Assembly: GCA_964507325.1 (NCBI GenBank) | Contig: CAZDQL010000038.1 | Coordinates: 1-57,585, forward strand | DNA from: CAZDQL01 sp964507325 | GTDB taxonomy: Bacteria > Planctomycetota > UBA1135 > GCA-002686595 | Direction: 5' to 3' | Length of the DNA stretch: 57,585 bases | Shown here: piece after piece, positions 37,667 to 45,388 of the stretch | Numbering within the stretch: position 1 is the first letter of the stretch | Layout of the letters: each line of letters begins with the position of its first letter | Notes under the pieces: model-generated | The model's input: the letters and a program-made list of their open reading frames with translations, nothing else | Told to the model about the DNA's origin: nothing | The model's database searches: none | Made by a program: the position numbers and the translations under genes

Positions 37667-38890
37667 ATGGCGGGCTACGAGCGGATCCCCAGCGACGGCG
37701 CGCCGATCAAGGCCTGGACGCGCGGCGTCCCGGTGGCGGAGAACGCCCTGCGCCAGCTCGAGAACACCGCGCGTTTGCCCTGCGTCCACAGCCACCTGGC
37801 GGTCATGCCCGACGTCCACTGGGGGATGGGGGCCACGATCGGCAGCGTGGTGCCGACCGTCGGCGCGATCGTGCCCGCCGCGGTGGGGGTCGACATCGGC
37901 TGCGGCATGAGCGCGGTCCGGACCAGCCTCGGCGCCGGCGACCTGCCCGACAACCTGCGCCCGCTGCGCAAGGCGATCGAGAAGGCGGTGCCCCACGGCC
38001 GCACCTCCGCCAAGCCGCGCCGCGACGCGGGCTCCTGGAGCGAGGTCCCGCGGCGGGTCGGCAACCTGTGGCGCGCCCACCTGGAGACCGGCTTCGGGGC
38101 CCTCTGCGAGCGCTACCCGGTGCTCGAGAAGACCAACAACCTGCACCACCTGGGCACCCTCGGCACCGGCAACCACTTCATCGAGGTCTGCCTCGACGAG
38201 GGCGACGGTGTCTGGATCATGCTGCACTCCGGCTCCCGCGGAGTGGGCAACCGCATCGCGACCGTCTTCATCGAGCGCGCCAAGAAGGAGCTGGGCAAGC
38301 GCCTCGGGAGCTTGCCGGACGCGGACCTGGCCTACCTGTCGGAGGGCTCCGCAGGCTTCGACGACTACGTCGAGGCCGTGGAGTGGGCGCAGGAGTTCGC
38401 GCGCATCAACCGCCAGGTGATGATGGAGAACGTGCTGGCCGCCCTGGGCGGGGTGCGCGGTCTGCCGCGCTTCCGGGCCGACCTGATGGCGGTCGACTGC
38501 CACCACAACTACGTCGCGCGGGAGACGCACTTCGGCGCCGAGTGCTGGCTCACGCGCAAGGGGGCGGTGCGCGCCGGGGAGGGGGAGCTGGGGATCATCC
38601 CCGGCTCGATGGGCGCCGCCAGCTTCATCGTGCGCGGCAGGGGCCATCCCGAGAGCTTCTGCTCCTGCTCCCACGGCGCCGGCCGCGTGATGAGCCGCGG
38701 GGAGGCCAAGCGGACCTTCTCCCTCGACGACCATCTGGCGGCCACCGCCCACGTGGAGTGCCGCAAGGACGCGGCGGTGCTCGACGAGACCCCCGGGGCC
38801 TACAAGGACGTGGAGGCGGTCATGCGGGCCCAGGAGGACCTGGTCGAGGTCGTGCACACCCTGCGGCAGGTGGTCTGCGTCAAGGGGTAG
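37667..38890 (+). CDS. rtcB: RNA-splicing ligase RtcB
   Basis: This 407-residue enzyme joins 2',3'-cyclic phosphate or 3'-phosphate RNA ends to 5'-OH ends, using GTP and Mn. Metal ligands D76 and C79 are in VGVDIGCGM, with His ligands in NNLHHLGTLGTGNHF. The guanylylated His336 is in CSCSHGAGRVMSR. The family start MPDVHWGMGATIG is near residue 47. No archease or RNA cyclase RtcA gene and no RtcR regulator is nearby. Bacterial RtcB is used for RNA repair after stress cleavage of tRNA and rRNA. Confidence 0.96.
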   Translation: MAGYERIPSDGAPIKAWTRGVPVAENALRQLENTARLPCVHSHLAVMPDVHWGMGATIGSVVPTVGAIVPAAVGVDIGCGMSAVRTSLGAGDLPDNLRPLRKAIEKAVPHGRTSAKPRRDAGSWSEVPRRVGNLWRAHLETGFGALCERYPVLEKTNNLHHLGTLGTGNHFIEVCLDEGDGVWIMLHSGSRGVGNRIATVFIERAKKELGKRLGSLPDADLAYLSEGSAGFDDYVEAVEWAQEFARINRQVMMENVLAALGGVRGLPRFRADLMAVDCHHNYVARETHFGAECWLTRKGAVRAGEGELGIIPGSMGAASFIVRGRGHPESFCSCSHGAGRVMSRGEAKRTFSLDDHLAATAHVECRKDAAVLDETPGAYKDVEAVMRAQEDLVEVVHTLRQVVCVKG

Positions 38891-38962
38891 AGGATGGCGC
38901 TCGGGCCCGTCCTTCGAATACCTTGAAGCCATCCCGGCCGTCCGCGTAGCCGGTACACGCCC

Positions 38963-39733
38963 ATGGAGCTCCTCTTCGTCTTCTTCATCGCCGCGATCGC
39001 GATCCTCCGCAAGGTGTACAAGAAGACGCGCGTCGCCGGGCGCGGCGCGGGTGCGCTGTGGGAGGCGGGCGACGCGGTACGGCGCTCCGCTCGCCGCCGG
39101 CGCCGCCGCAAGCTGGGCCTGGACAGCCTCGGGCACCCGCTGGAGCGGGAGGCATCCTCCTCGAGCGCACCTCGACCCCACCCGGTGACCCCGGAGGAGG
39201 TCTGGGCGACGCCGCCGCCGGAGGAGGTGGCTGAGCCCGAGCCGGAGTCGGAAGCGGTGCCGGATCCCGAACAGGAGCCGGAGCCTGAACCCGATCCGGA
39301 ACCGGAACCCGAGCCCGAACCGGAACCCGAGTCCGAAGCGCCACCCCCTCCCGTCGACCCCTCCCTCGGCCTCGTCGAGCTCGCCGGCACCCTCTTCGCC
39401 GGTGGGCTGGCGGGCTTCGAGGCGACGCGCCTCTTCGACGAGCGCTACCGCGACGGGCGGGTGCGCTGGAGGGGCCGGGTCGACCGCGTGGAGCGCTTCA
39501 CCCACGACTCGACCCTGGGCCCGGGACCGGGAGTGCGGCTCGTCGCCGAGGTCGAGCCCGCCGAGATCGGCGGTCGACCCCTGCGCTGGACCTGCGCCCT
39601 GCCCCCCGGGGCGGAGGAGGCGTTGGAGCGGGGCCAGGAGGTCGAGGTGGAGGGCACCCTGGCCGCCTGCGACCCCTATCTCCTGGCCTTCACCCTCGTC
39701 GACGGCCGTCTGACGGCCCCCGGACAGGGCTAG
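38963..39733 (+). CDS. Membrane-anchored Glu/Pro-repeat protein, unknown function
   Basis: This 256-residue protein starts with a short transmembrane anchor (MELLFVFFIAAIAIL). A very basic stretch follows (RRSARRRRRRKLG near residues 41-52), then an E-P repeat (about 92-128, tandem glu-pro codons at about 39237-39350). The C-terminal domain of about 120 residues contains RWRGRVDRVERFTHD and EVEVEGTLAACDPYLLAFTLVDG and looks like an OB-type beta barrel. The E-P repeat is probably a stiff spacer lifting the domain off the membrane. I do not recognise the family. The repeat region could vary in length between strains. Confidence 0.7.
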   Translation: MELLFVFFIAAIAILRKVYKKTRVAGRGAGALWEAGDAVRRSARRRRRRKLGLDSLGHPLEREASSSSAPRPHPVTPEEVWATPPPEEVAEPEPESEAVPDPEQEPEPEPDPEPEPEPEPEPESEAPPPPVDPSLGLVELAGTLFAGGLAGFEATRLFDERYRDGRVRWRGRVDRVERFTHDSTLGPGPGVRLVAEVEPAEIGGRPLRWTCALPPGAEEALERGQEVEVEGTLAACDPYLLAFTLVDGRLTAPGQG

Positions 39734-39832
39734 CCAAAAACCTGCGATTCCCGCGAGGCGCGCGAGGGCGCGACCCGCTCGTGGGCTCCGAACGGACCGG
39801 TACCCCCGGCCTCATCACCCAAGGAGTTCACC

Positions 39833-42800
39833 ATGCGAGCGCATACCCTCTTCGCGCCGGCCTTCCCCCTCCTCCTGGCGGCCGCCGCGTCGGCCCAGAC
39901 CGACATCAGCGGCCCCATCTGGGATGGCAACGGAGGTCCGCTGCTCTCCGGGACCGTGTACCACGCCGTCGGCACCCTCTCGGTTCCCGCGGGTCAGACC
40001 CTGACCGTGCAACCGGGCGCGATCGTCAAGTTCGGCGCGGACCTCTCCTTCGACGTCTCCGGCACCCTCGCGGCGGGGGGCACCAGCGGCTCGCCCGTGA
40101 TCTTCACCGATCTGCGGGACGATGCGGCGGGTGGAGACACCAACGGCGACGGCGCCTCATCCGGAACTCCCGGGTGGTGGCGGCAGATCAAGTTCGCGGC
40201 CGGTTCCGACGCCAGCGCGATGCAGTGGGCCGAGGTCCGCTACGCGGGTCGGCACTCCTGGGACTCGATCCTGATCCAAGGGGCGAGTCCCAGCCTCGAC
40301 CGGTGCACCGTCAGGGACGGCCTGGCCTCTGCCATCGGGCTGAACAACACCAGCATCTCTCCCAGCATCACCAACTGCGACCTCTCCAACTGCGGCGGCT
40401 ACGCCGTGGACGACGTTCACGTCGACGCGGTACCGGGGATCAGCGACAACACGGCCTCCGGCAACAGCTCGGGGGACTACCTGCGCATCACCGAGGGCAC
40501 ACCCACCGTCGACCTCACCCTCACCCAGGAGAGCTGCCTGGGCGGCGCCCTGGTGGTCGGCGACCAGTTGACCGTCCCGCTGGGCCTGACGCTCACCCTC
40601 GAAGAGGGCGTGGTCCTGAAGTTCCCCAACCATTCGGCCTACATCGACGTGGCCGGGACGCTGGTGACGCGCGGAACGCCGGCGGAACCCGTCGCCATCA
40701 CCGCCTTGGCGGACGACGATCACGGCGGCGACACCGACGGAGGCGGTCCCTCGAGCGGGTCGCCCGGGACCTTCACCAGCTTGATCTTCCGCTCGACGGC
40801 GGGCGCCAGCGACCTGGAGCACACCGTCGTGCGCTACTCCGGCCGTGGAGGCTGGTCCGGGATCATCGTCCAGGGGGCGGGGATCCGTCTCTTCGGCGTG
40901 ACCCTGGCGGACTGTCCCGCCTACGGGCTCGACTTCCAGAGCATGGCCGCCTTCCCGATCGTCGAGCACTGTCGCTTCGAGAACATGGCCTACTACCCGG
41001 TCTTCCGCGTGCCGCTGGAGGCGGTGCCCGGGTTCGCCGACAACCAGGCGACGGGCAATGGCTGGGGCGACGCGCTGCACGTCGAGCCCGCCAGCATGAG
41101 CGCGGACGTGACCCTGACGGCCGAGAGCTGCCTGGCCGGGGCGATCCTGATCGGATCCAACGAGCCACTCACGGTGCCCGCCGGCCTCACCCTGGCCCTG
41201 GAGCCCGGCGTGGTGCTCAAGTTCCTCCCCAACAACAACTGGATCGACGTCTTCGGCTCGCTGGTCGTGCGCGGCGCGCAGGACGACCCGGTCGTGCTGA
41301 CCGACTACGCCGACGACGACTACGGGGGGGACACGAACGGCAACGGCCCCTCGAGTGGCTCCCCGGGCCAGTGGAAGGGGATCTACTTCCGCCCCAGCGG
41401 GGGCGCCAGCGCCATGGTGCACACCGTCCTGCGCTACGCGGGCCGCGGCTCCTCGTCCACGGTGGCGCTGGAGGACGCCGACGTCCTGCTGCAGGATTGC
41501 ACCATCGCCGACGGCTACGGCGACGGCCTCGACCTGCAGGGGACGGCGGCCCGGCCGACGGTCGAGCGCTGCGAGTCCCTGCGCAACAACTACTACGCCG
41601 TCGACGGCGTGACCCTGGATGCCGTGCCGGGCTTCTCCTGGAACCGGGCGAGCGACAACAACTTCGGTGACTTCGCCCTCGTCGTCGACGCCTCGCCCAC
41701 CACCGACCTGGTGCTGCGGCGTCGGAACGGGGTCAACGGCGCCATCGTGATCGACGACTGGGGCGTGGTTCCTGCCGGGACGCGGCTCGCCTTCGAGCCC
41801 GGAACGGTGGTCAAGTTCAAGTACTCGTCCAACAGCGGCTGGGACGTGCAGGGCTCCCTGGACGTGATGGGGACCGGCCTCGATCCGGTGGTCTTCACCT
41901 GCTCGAGGGATGACGAGCACAGCGGCGACACCAACGGCGACGGACCGAGCTCCGGAGCCGCCGGGGACTGGCGGGGGATCAGGTTCAACGCGGGCGCGGA
42001 GCCGAGCGACGTGCGTCACCTGCTGGTGCGCTACGCGGGTCGCTCCGGTTGGGCCTCCCTGACCCTGGACTCACCCCAGGTCGCCGTGCGCTCGACGCGC
42101 GTCGACTACACCGCCGGCACCGCTTTCCTCGTGCGCGAGCTGGCCGGCGACGCGGTCAACTGGGTCGTCCACGACTCTGCGGTGGGTGGGATCCGAGCCG
42201 AGGGTGGGTCCTTCGACATCCTGCACGCCACCGTCCACGACGTGCAGGCCGGCCAGGCCGGAATCCTCAAGACCGGCAGCTACGGCGGCGAGGTCTGGAA
42301 CTCGATCTCCTGGGGACCCACTCCGAGCATGAACTTCTCCGGCTTCGCGACGGGTGAGCTGCACTACTGCGACGGTTCCCCCTCCCACGCCGGCTCCGAT
42401 GGCAACGTCTACGAGGATCCGCTCTTCGCCGACACGGCGGGAGGGGACCTGCGCCTCTCGGCGACCTCGCCCTGCATCGACACCGCCGACCACGGGACGG
42501 GGGTGACGGTGGCCACCGACATCGACGAGCGCTCGCGGCTGCTCGATCCCGAGCTGACGGGGACCCTGATGCCCGACATGGGTGCCTACGAGGCGGATCT
42601 GTGGTGGATGGACGTGCGCGGTCAGCCGATCTCGGGAGCCTGGCTGCGCTGCCGGGTCACGGGCCCTGCCGGCACTTCGACCTACCTGATGGGTTTCCTG
42701 GACGGCAGCACCCTCGACGATCCCTTCGGGGTGATCGCGGCGGGCGACCTGACCCTCACCACTCTGGGCAGCGCGGCGGTGGGGCAGGACTTCCGCGTCC

Positions 42801-42949
42801 CGGTGCCGATCGACGCGGCGCTGGTGGGGAGCTGGTTCGGGGTCCAGACGCGCACCGTCCCGACGGGGGATCCGAGCGTGGGCGCCATCACGAACCTGTA
42901 CCGCGGCCTCATCCGCTTGCCGGATGACTGGCGCGCCGAGGCGCGCTGA
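39833..42949 (+). CDS. Secreted right-handed beta-helix protein with four long repeats
   Basis: This 1038-residue protein has a signal peptide cleaved near residue 22 (AAAASAQ). The body is four repeats of about 199 residues, each marked by a DD-x(3)-GDTNGDGPSSG-type loop (starting near residues 94, 292, 492 and 691) and by LTLEEGVVLKF- and VRYAGRGGW-like beta strands. This is the pattern of parallel beta-helix proteins, which bind or cleave polysaccharides. After about residue 890 comes a domain with SPCIDTADHGTG and DMGAYEADLW, common in such surface proteins, and a C-terminal beta domain. A strong ribosome binding site (aaggag) precedes the ATG. No lyase catalytic residues could be identified. 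Confidence 0.85.
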   Translation: MRAHTLFAPAFPLLLAAAASAQTDISGPIWDGNGGPLLSGTVYHAVGTLSVPAGQTLTVQPGAIVKFGADLSFDVSGTLAAGGTSGSPVIFTDLRDDAAGGDTNGDGASSGTPGWWRQIKFAAGSDASAMQWAEVRYAGRHSWDSILIQGASPSLDRCTVRDGLASAIGLNNTSISPSITNCDLSNCGGYAVDDVHVDAVPGISDNTASGNSSGDYLRITEGTPTVDLTLTQESCLGGALVVGDQLTVPLGLTLTLEEGVVLKFPNHSAYIDVAGTLVTRGTPAEPVAITALADDDHGGDTDGGGPSSGSPGTFTSLIFRSTAGASDLEHTVVRYSGRGGWSGIIVQGAGIRLFGVTLADCPAYGLDFQSMAAFPIVEHCRFENMAYYPVFRVPLEAVPGFADNQATGNGWGDALHVEPASMSADVTLTAESCLAGAILIGSNEPLTVPAGLTLALEPGVVLKFLPNNNWIDVFGSLVVRGAQDDPVVLTDYADDDYGGDTNGNGPSSGSPGQWKGIYFRPSGGASAMVHTVLRYAGRGSSSTVALEDADVLLQDCTIADGYGDGLDLQGTAARPTVERCESLRNNYYAVDGVTLDAVPGFSWNRASDNNFGDFALVVDASPTTDLVLRRRNGVNGAIVIDDWGVVPAGTRLAFEPGTVVKFKYSSNSGWDVQGSLDVMGTGLDPVVFTCSRDDEHSGDTNGDGPSSGAAGDWRGIRFNAGAEPSDVRHLLVRYAGRSGWASLTLDSPQVAVRSTRVDYTAGTAFLVRELAGDAVNWVVHDSAVGGIRAEGGSFDILHATVHDVQAGQAGILKTGSYGGEVWNSISWGPTPSMNFSGFATGELHYCDGSPSHAGSDGNVYEDPLFADTAGGDLRLSATSPCIDTADHGTGVTVATDIDERSRLLDPELTGTLMPDMGAYEADLWWMDVRGQPISGAWLRCRVTGPAGTSTYLMGFLDGSTLDDPFGVIAAGDLTLTTLGSAAVGQDFRVPVPIDAALVGSWFGVQTRTVPTGDPSVGAITNLYRGLIRLPDDWRAEAR

Positions 42950-42975
42950 GCGGCGGGACTCTCCGAGGCATCCCA

Positions 42976-43527
42976 TCAGCGCGCCGCCACCACCAGATCC
43001 TCGACGATCTGGAGGTGGTGGCGCGCGTGCAGTCGCGCGAAGCGCAGCCACTCGGCGGCGGAGAGCTCCCCCAGGTGTTGGTGGGGGATGCGGCCGGCGG
43101 CGGCGGGGATCGAATCCAGGAGGTCGCGCGTGCGCGCCAGCGCCTCGCGGTTGAGCTCCATCTCCTGCGTCAGGAACTCCGGTTCGACCTCGTCTCCGGG
43201 CCGCACCATGCGCGGCGCCTCGCTCTCACCGCGCGGGTAGGAGCCCTCGCGCAGGACCTGGACCGCCAGGGCGTTGGGCCCTCCCTCCTCCACGATCATG
43301 CGCCCCCGACCGCGCACCAGCGCGGCGACGTTGCGCAGGGCCAGGTCGGTCGACAGGGCGACGTGGTAGAGGTGCTGGCCGGCGGACCAGGCCGAGATCG
43401 CGGGAACCGGATCGAAGAGCCGCGCCCCCAGGGTCGCGCGCTGGGCGGCGAAGGCGTCCAGACAGCGGGCGAGATCGTCGAGCTCCTCTTCGGAATCGAT
43501 GGCTTCGGATTCGGCGGGCGCAGTCAC
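42976..43527 (-). CDS. DinB/YfiT-like four-helix metal-binding protein
   Basis: This 183-residue protein starts at a GTG (43527). WSAGQHLYHVALS near residue 47 and RFARLHARHHLQIVEDLV near the C-terminus supply the His residues expected of DinB-superfamily metal sites. The family includes thiol-dependent S-transferases and damage-inducible proteins of unknown activity. It has no informative neighbours, lying between the convergent beta-helix gene and a tRNA gene on the opposite strand. Confidence 0.75.
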   Translation of the reverse strand: MTAPAESEAIDSEEELDDLARCLDAFAAQRATLGARLFDPVPAISAWSAGQHLYHVALSTDLALRNVAALVRGRGRMIVEEGGPNALAVQVLREGSYPRGESEAPRMVRPGDEVEPEFLTQEMELNREALARTRDLLDSIPAAAGRIPHQHLGELSAAEWLRFARLHARHHLQIVEDLVVAAR

Positions 43528-43554
43528 GGCCGACAGGCTAGCATGCGCTCTCCG

Positions 43555-43631
43555 GGGCCCTTAGCTCAGTCGGTTAGAGCATGCGACTCATAATCGCCAG
43601 GTCGTAGGTTCGAGTCCTACAGGGCCCACCA
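43555..43631 (+). tRNA. tRNA with CAT anticodon, probably tRNA-Ile2 (lysidine type)
   Basis: The cloverleaf is complete and 77 bases long: acceptor stem GGGCCCT/AGGGCCC, D-arm GCTC...GAGC, anticodon loop CTCATAA, T-arm GTAGG-TTCGAGT-CCTAC, and an encoded CCA. The G1-C72 pair excludes an initiator tRNA. The acceptor start and the anticodon region (GCGACTCATAATCGC) closely resemble E. coli tRNA-Ile2, whose C34 is changed to lysidine by TilS; C4-G69 and C5-G68 are present. Software often labels such genes tRNA-Met. Its last 15 bases overlap the 3' end of the glycosyltransferase gene on the other strand. Confidence 0.9.
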
Positions 43632-44762
43632 GCTCGGGAGTGCCTCGACCCACTGCTGTGCCCGGCGCTGCCAGGAACAGCGCTCGCCGACCAGGGCGAC
43701 CTGCTCCACCCGCTTGCGCGCGAAGGCCTCCGGGTCGGCGGCGTGGCGCTCCAGCGTGTCGATCAGGGCGCGACCGTAGCGACGCGCGAAGTCGAGCAGG
43801 CCGTCGGGCTCCTCCCGCGGGCCCTCCACCAGGGTGGCGCAGCCCATGCACGTCTCCGGAAGCGCACCCAGGTCGGAGGTCACCACGTAGAGCCCCGCGG
43901 CCAGGGCCTCCATCACCGCGATGCAGCTCGTCTCGGGGAAGGTGTTGGGGTAGCCGAGCAGGGTGGTTCGTCGCAATCCGCTCGCCAGCTCCGGCTGGGG
44001 GATCGAGCCGTGGTAGTGGATCCCGGGGTTCTCCCGGCAGTCGGCGTAGAGCTGCGCGCAGGGGTCGTCCTGCGCCGGCACCTGGTAGACCGCCATGCTG
44101 GAGTAGACCTCCAGGGTGGCCTCGGGGAAGCGCCGGCGAGCCTCGGCGAAGGCGTGCAGGAGGACGTCGAGGCCGCGAAAGGGGGTCGAGGTGTAGGCGA
44201 TCGAGAGGGGGCCGGCCTTGGCGTCGATCAGCTCCTCGCGACTCGCGAAGAGACCCTGGAAGCGGGGACCGACTCCATTGCGGCGCACGAAGACCCGCTC
44301 GGGGTCGAGGCCGAAGTGGCGCACCATCTCGCCCCGCTGCCAGTCCGACACGCACACCACTCCGTCCCAGGCGTCGCGGTTGACCGCCTGCGCCAGCCCC
44401 GCCACCGCCGGCTGGTCGTGGGCGTGCTGGGTCCAGAGGTAGAGGGGAGCGCGCCCCGCCAGGGCGCCGGCCAACTCCGGTCCCGCCTCCGCGGGACCGT
44501 TGAGCACGATCGCCGCGTCGAGTCCCTCCCGCCAGAGACCCTCGGGGGCCAGGAGACCCTCGTACCCGACGCAGTCCACCCCCCGCAGGACCCCCGGGCG
44601 ACTGGTGCGGGAGAAGAGCCGCACGGCGTGCCCCGACGCGGCCAGCTCCGCCGCCAGGTAGCAGAGGGCGGACTGGGACCCCCCCAGGGGGCGCTCCCAG
44701 GGCGTCTCCACGTCGTAGTCCCAACGGCACGGATCGAGGAAGGCCAGGTCCATCTCGGTCAT
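43617..44762 (-). CDS. Glycosyltransferase family 4-type protein
   Basis: This 381-residue GT-B fold protein has an N-terminal acceptor-side domain with PLGGSQSALCYLAAELAA (the glycine-rich GG of GT4) and a C-terminal nucleotide-sugar domain. The latter has PLSIAYTSTPFRGLDVL, VYSSMAVYQ and the E-x7-E type motif FPETSCIAVMEALAAG. It transfers a sugar from an activated donor; donor and acceptor are unknown. Its start overlaps the upstream methyltransferase gene by four bases (ATGA). Its last residues and stop codon (43617-43619) are encoded by the reverse strand of the tRNA acceptor and T-arm. Confidence 0.9.
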   Translation of the reverse strand: MTEMDLAFLDPCRWDYDVETPWERPLGGSQSALCYLAAELAASGHAVRLFSRTSRPGVLRGVDCVGYEGLLAPEGLWREGLDAAIVLNGPAEAGPELAGALAGRAPLYLWTQHAHDQPAVAGLAQAVNRDAWDGVVCVSDWQRGEMVRHFGLDPERVFVRRNGVGPRFQGLFASREELIDAKAGPLSIAYTSTPFRGLDVLLHAFAEARRRFPEATLEVYSSMAVYQVPAQDDPCAQLYADCRENPGIHYHGSIPQPELASGLRRTTLLGYPNTFPETSCIAVMEALAAGLYVVTSDLGALPETCMGCATLVEGPREEPDGLLDFARRYGRALIDTLERHAADPEAFARKRVEQVALVGERCSWQRRAQQWVEALPSWWAL

Positions 44763-45376
44763 CCCTCCGGGATAGCGCTGCCGCGCAAGGTCCAGTTCAT
44801 CACCTTCGGCCCGCGGGCGTAGAAGGCCTCGAGCCCGTCGATCCGAAAGCCCGCCTGCGAGAGCTCCCGGTCGATCTCACGCGTCAGGTGGCAGCCCCCG
44901 AAGAGGCGCTTCTGCAGCGGTTCGAGTCGTCGCTGCCAGCGCGCGACGCCCGCCTCCGGCGACAGGCCGTGCTCGATGAAGTGCAGGCGCCCACCGGGGC
45001 GCAGCAGCCGCGCGACCTCCGACAAGGCGCGCTCGAGGTCGGGGATCGAGCACAGGGTCCAGGTGCTGACGACCGCGTCGACGGAGTGCGCGTCGAGGGG
45101 GACCTGCTCCCCGCGCGCCGCCAACCAGCGGACCGGGAAGGGGGCTCGAGCGATGCGCGGGGCGGCGAGCTTGCGGTTGACCGGCTCCGGCTCCAGGGCG
45201 AGCAGTTCGCTCACCGCGGGGGAGAAGAAGGGCAGGTTGAGCCCCGCTCCGAAGCCGAGCTCCAGCACCCGACCCGAGATCCCGGCCAGGAACGGCGCGC
45301 GCTCCTCGGCCACGCGCCGGCCGGACATGCTCCAGGCGAGGAAGCGCGGGAGGATCTGCCCGGAGTAGAGGCCCAC
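44759..45376 (-). CDS. Class I SAM-dependent methyltransferase (UbiE/phosphatidylethanolamine-type)
   Basis: This 205-residue protein has motif I VLELGFGAGLNLPFF, an acidic strand-2 end in LLALEPEPVN, motif IV VVSTWTLCSIPDLERAL and LLRPGGRLHFIEHG. The pattern GxGAGxNLPFF and the FIEHG segment resemble phospholipid or quinone-type methyltransferases. Coupling to a glycosyltransferase gene by a four-base overlap suggests both act on one glycan or lipid, but this is inference. The upstream coiled-coil gene ends 12 bases away on the same strand. Confidence 0.88.
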   Translation of the reverse strand: MGLYSGQILPRFLAWSMSGRRVAEERAPFLAGISGRVLELGFGAGLNLPFFSPAVSELLALEPEPVNRKLAAPRIARAPFPVRWLAARGEQVPLDAHSVDAVVSTWTLCSIPDLERALSEVARLLRPGGRLHFIEHGLSPEAGVARWQRRLEPLQKRLFGGCHLTREIDRELSQAGFRIDGLEAFYARGPKVMNWTLRGSAIPEG

Positions 45377-45388
45377 CGCCCGAGGGGC

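Noticed and set aside
43555..43631. Initiator tRNA-fMet
   Set aside because: The acceptor stem begins with a G1-C72 pair and the anticodon stem lacks the three G-C pairs of initiators.
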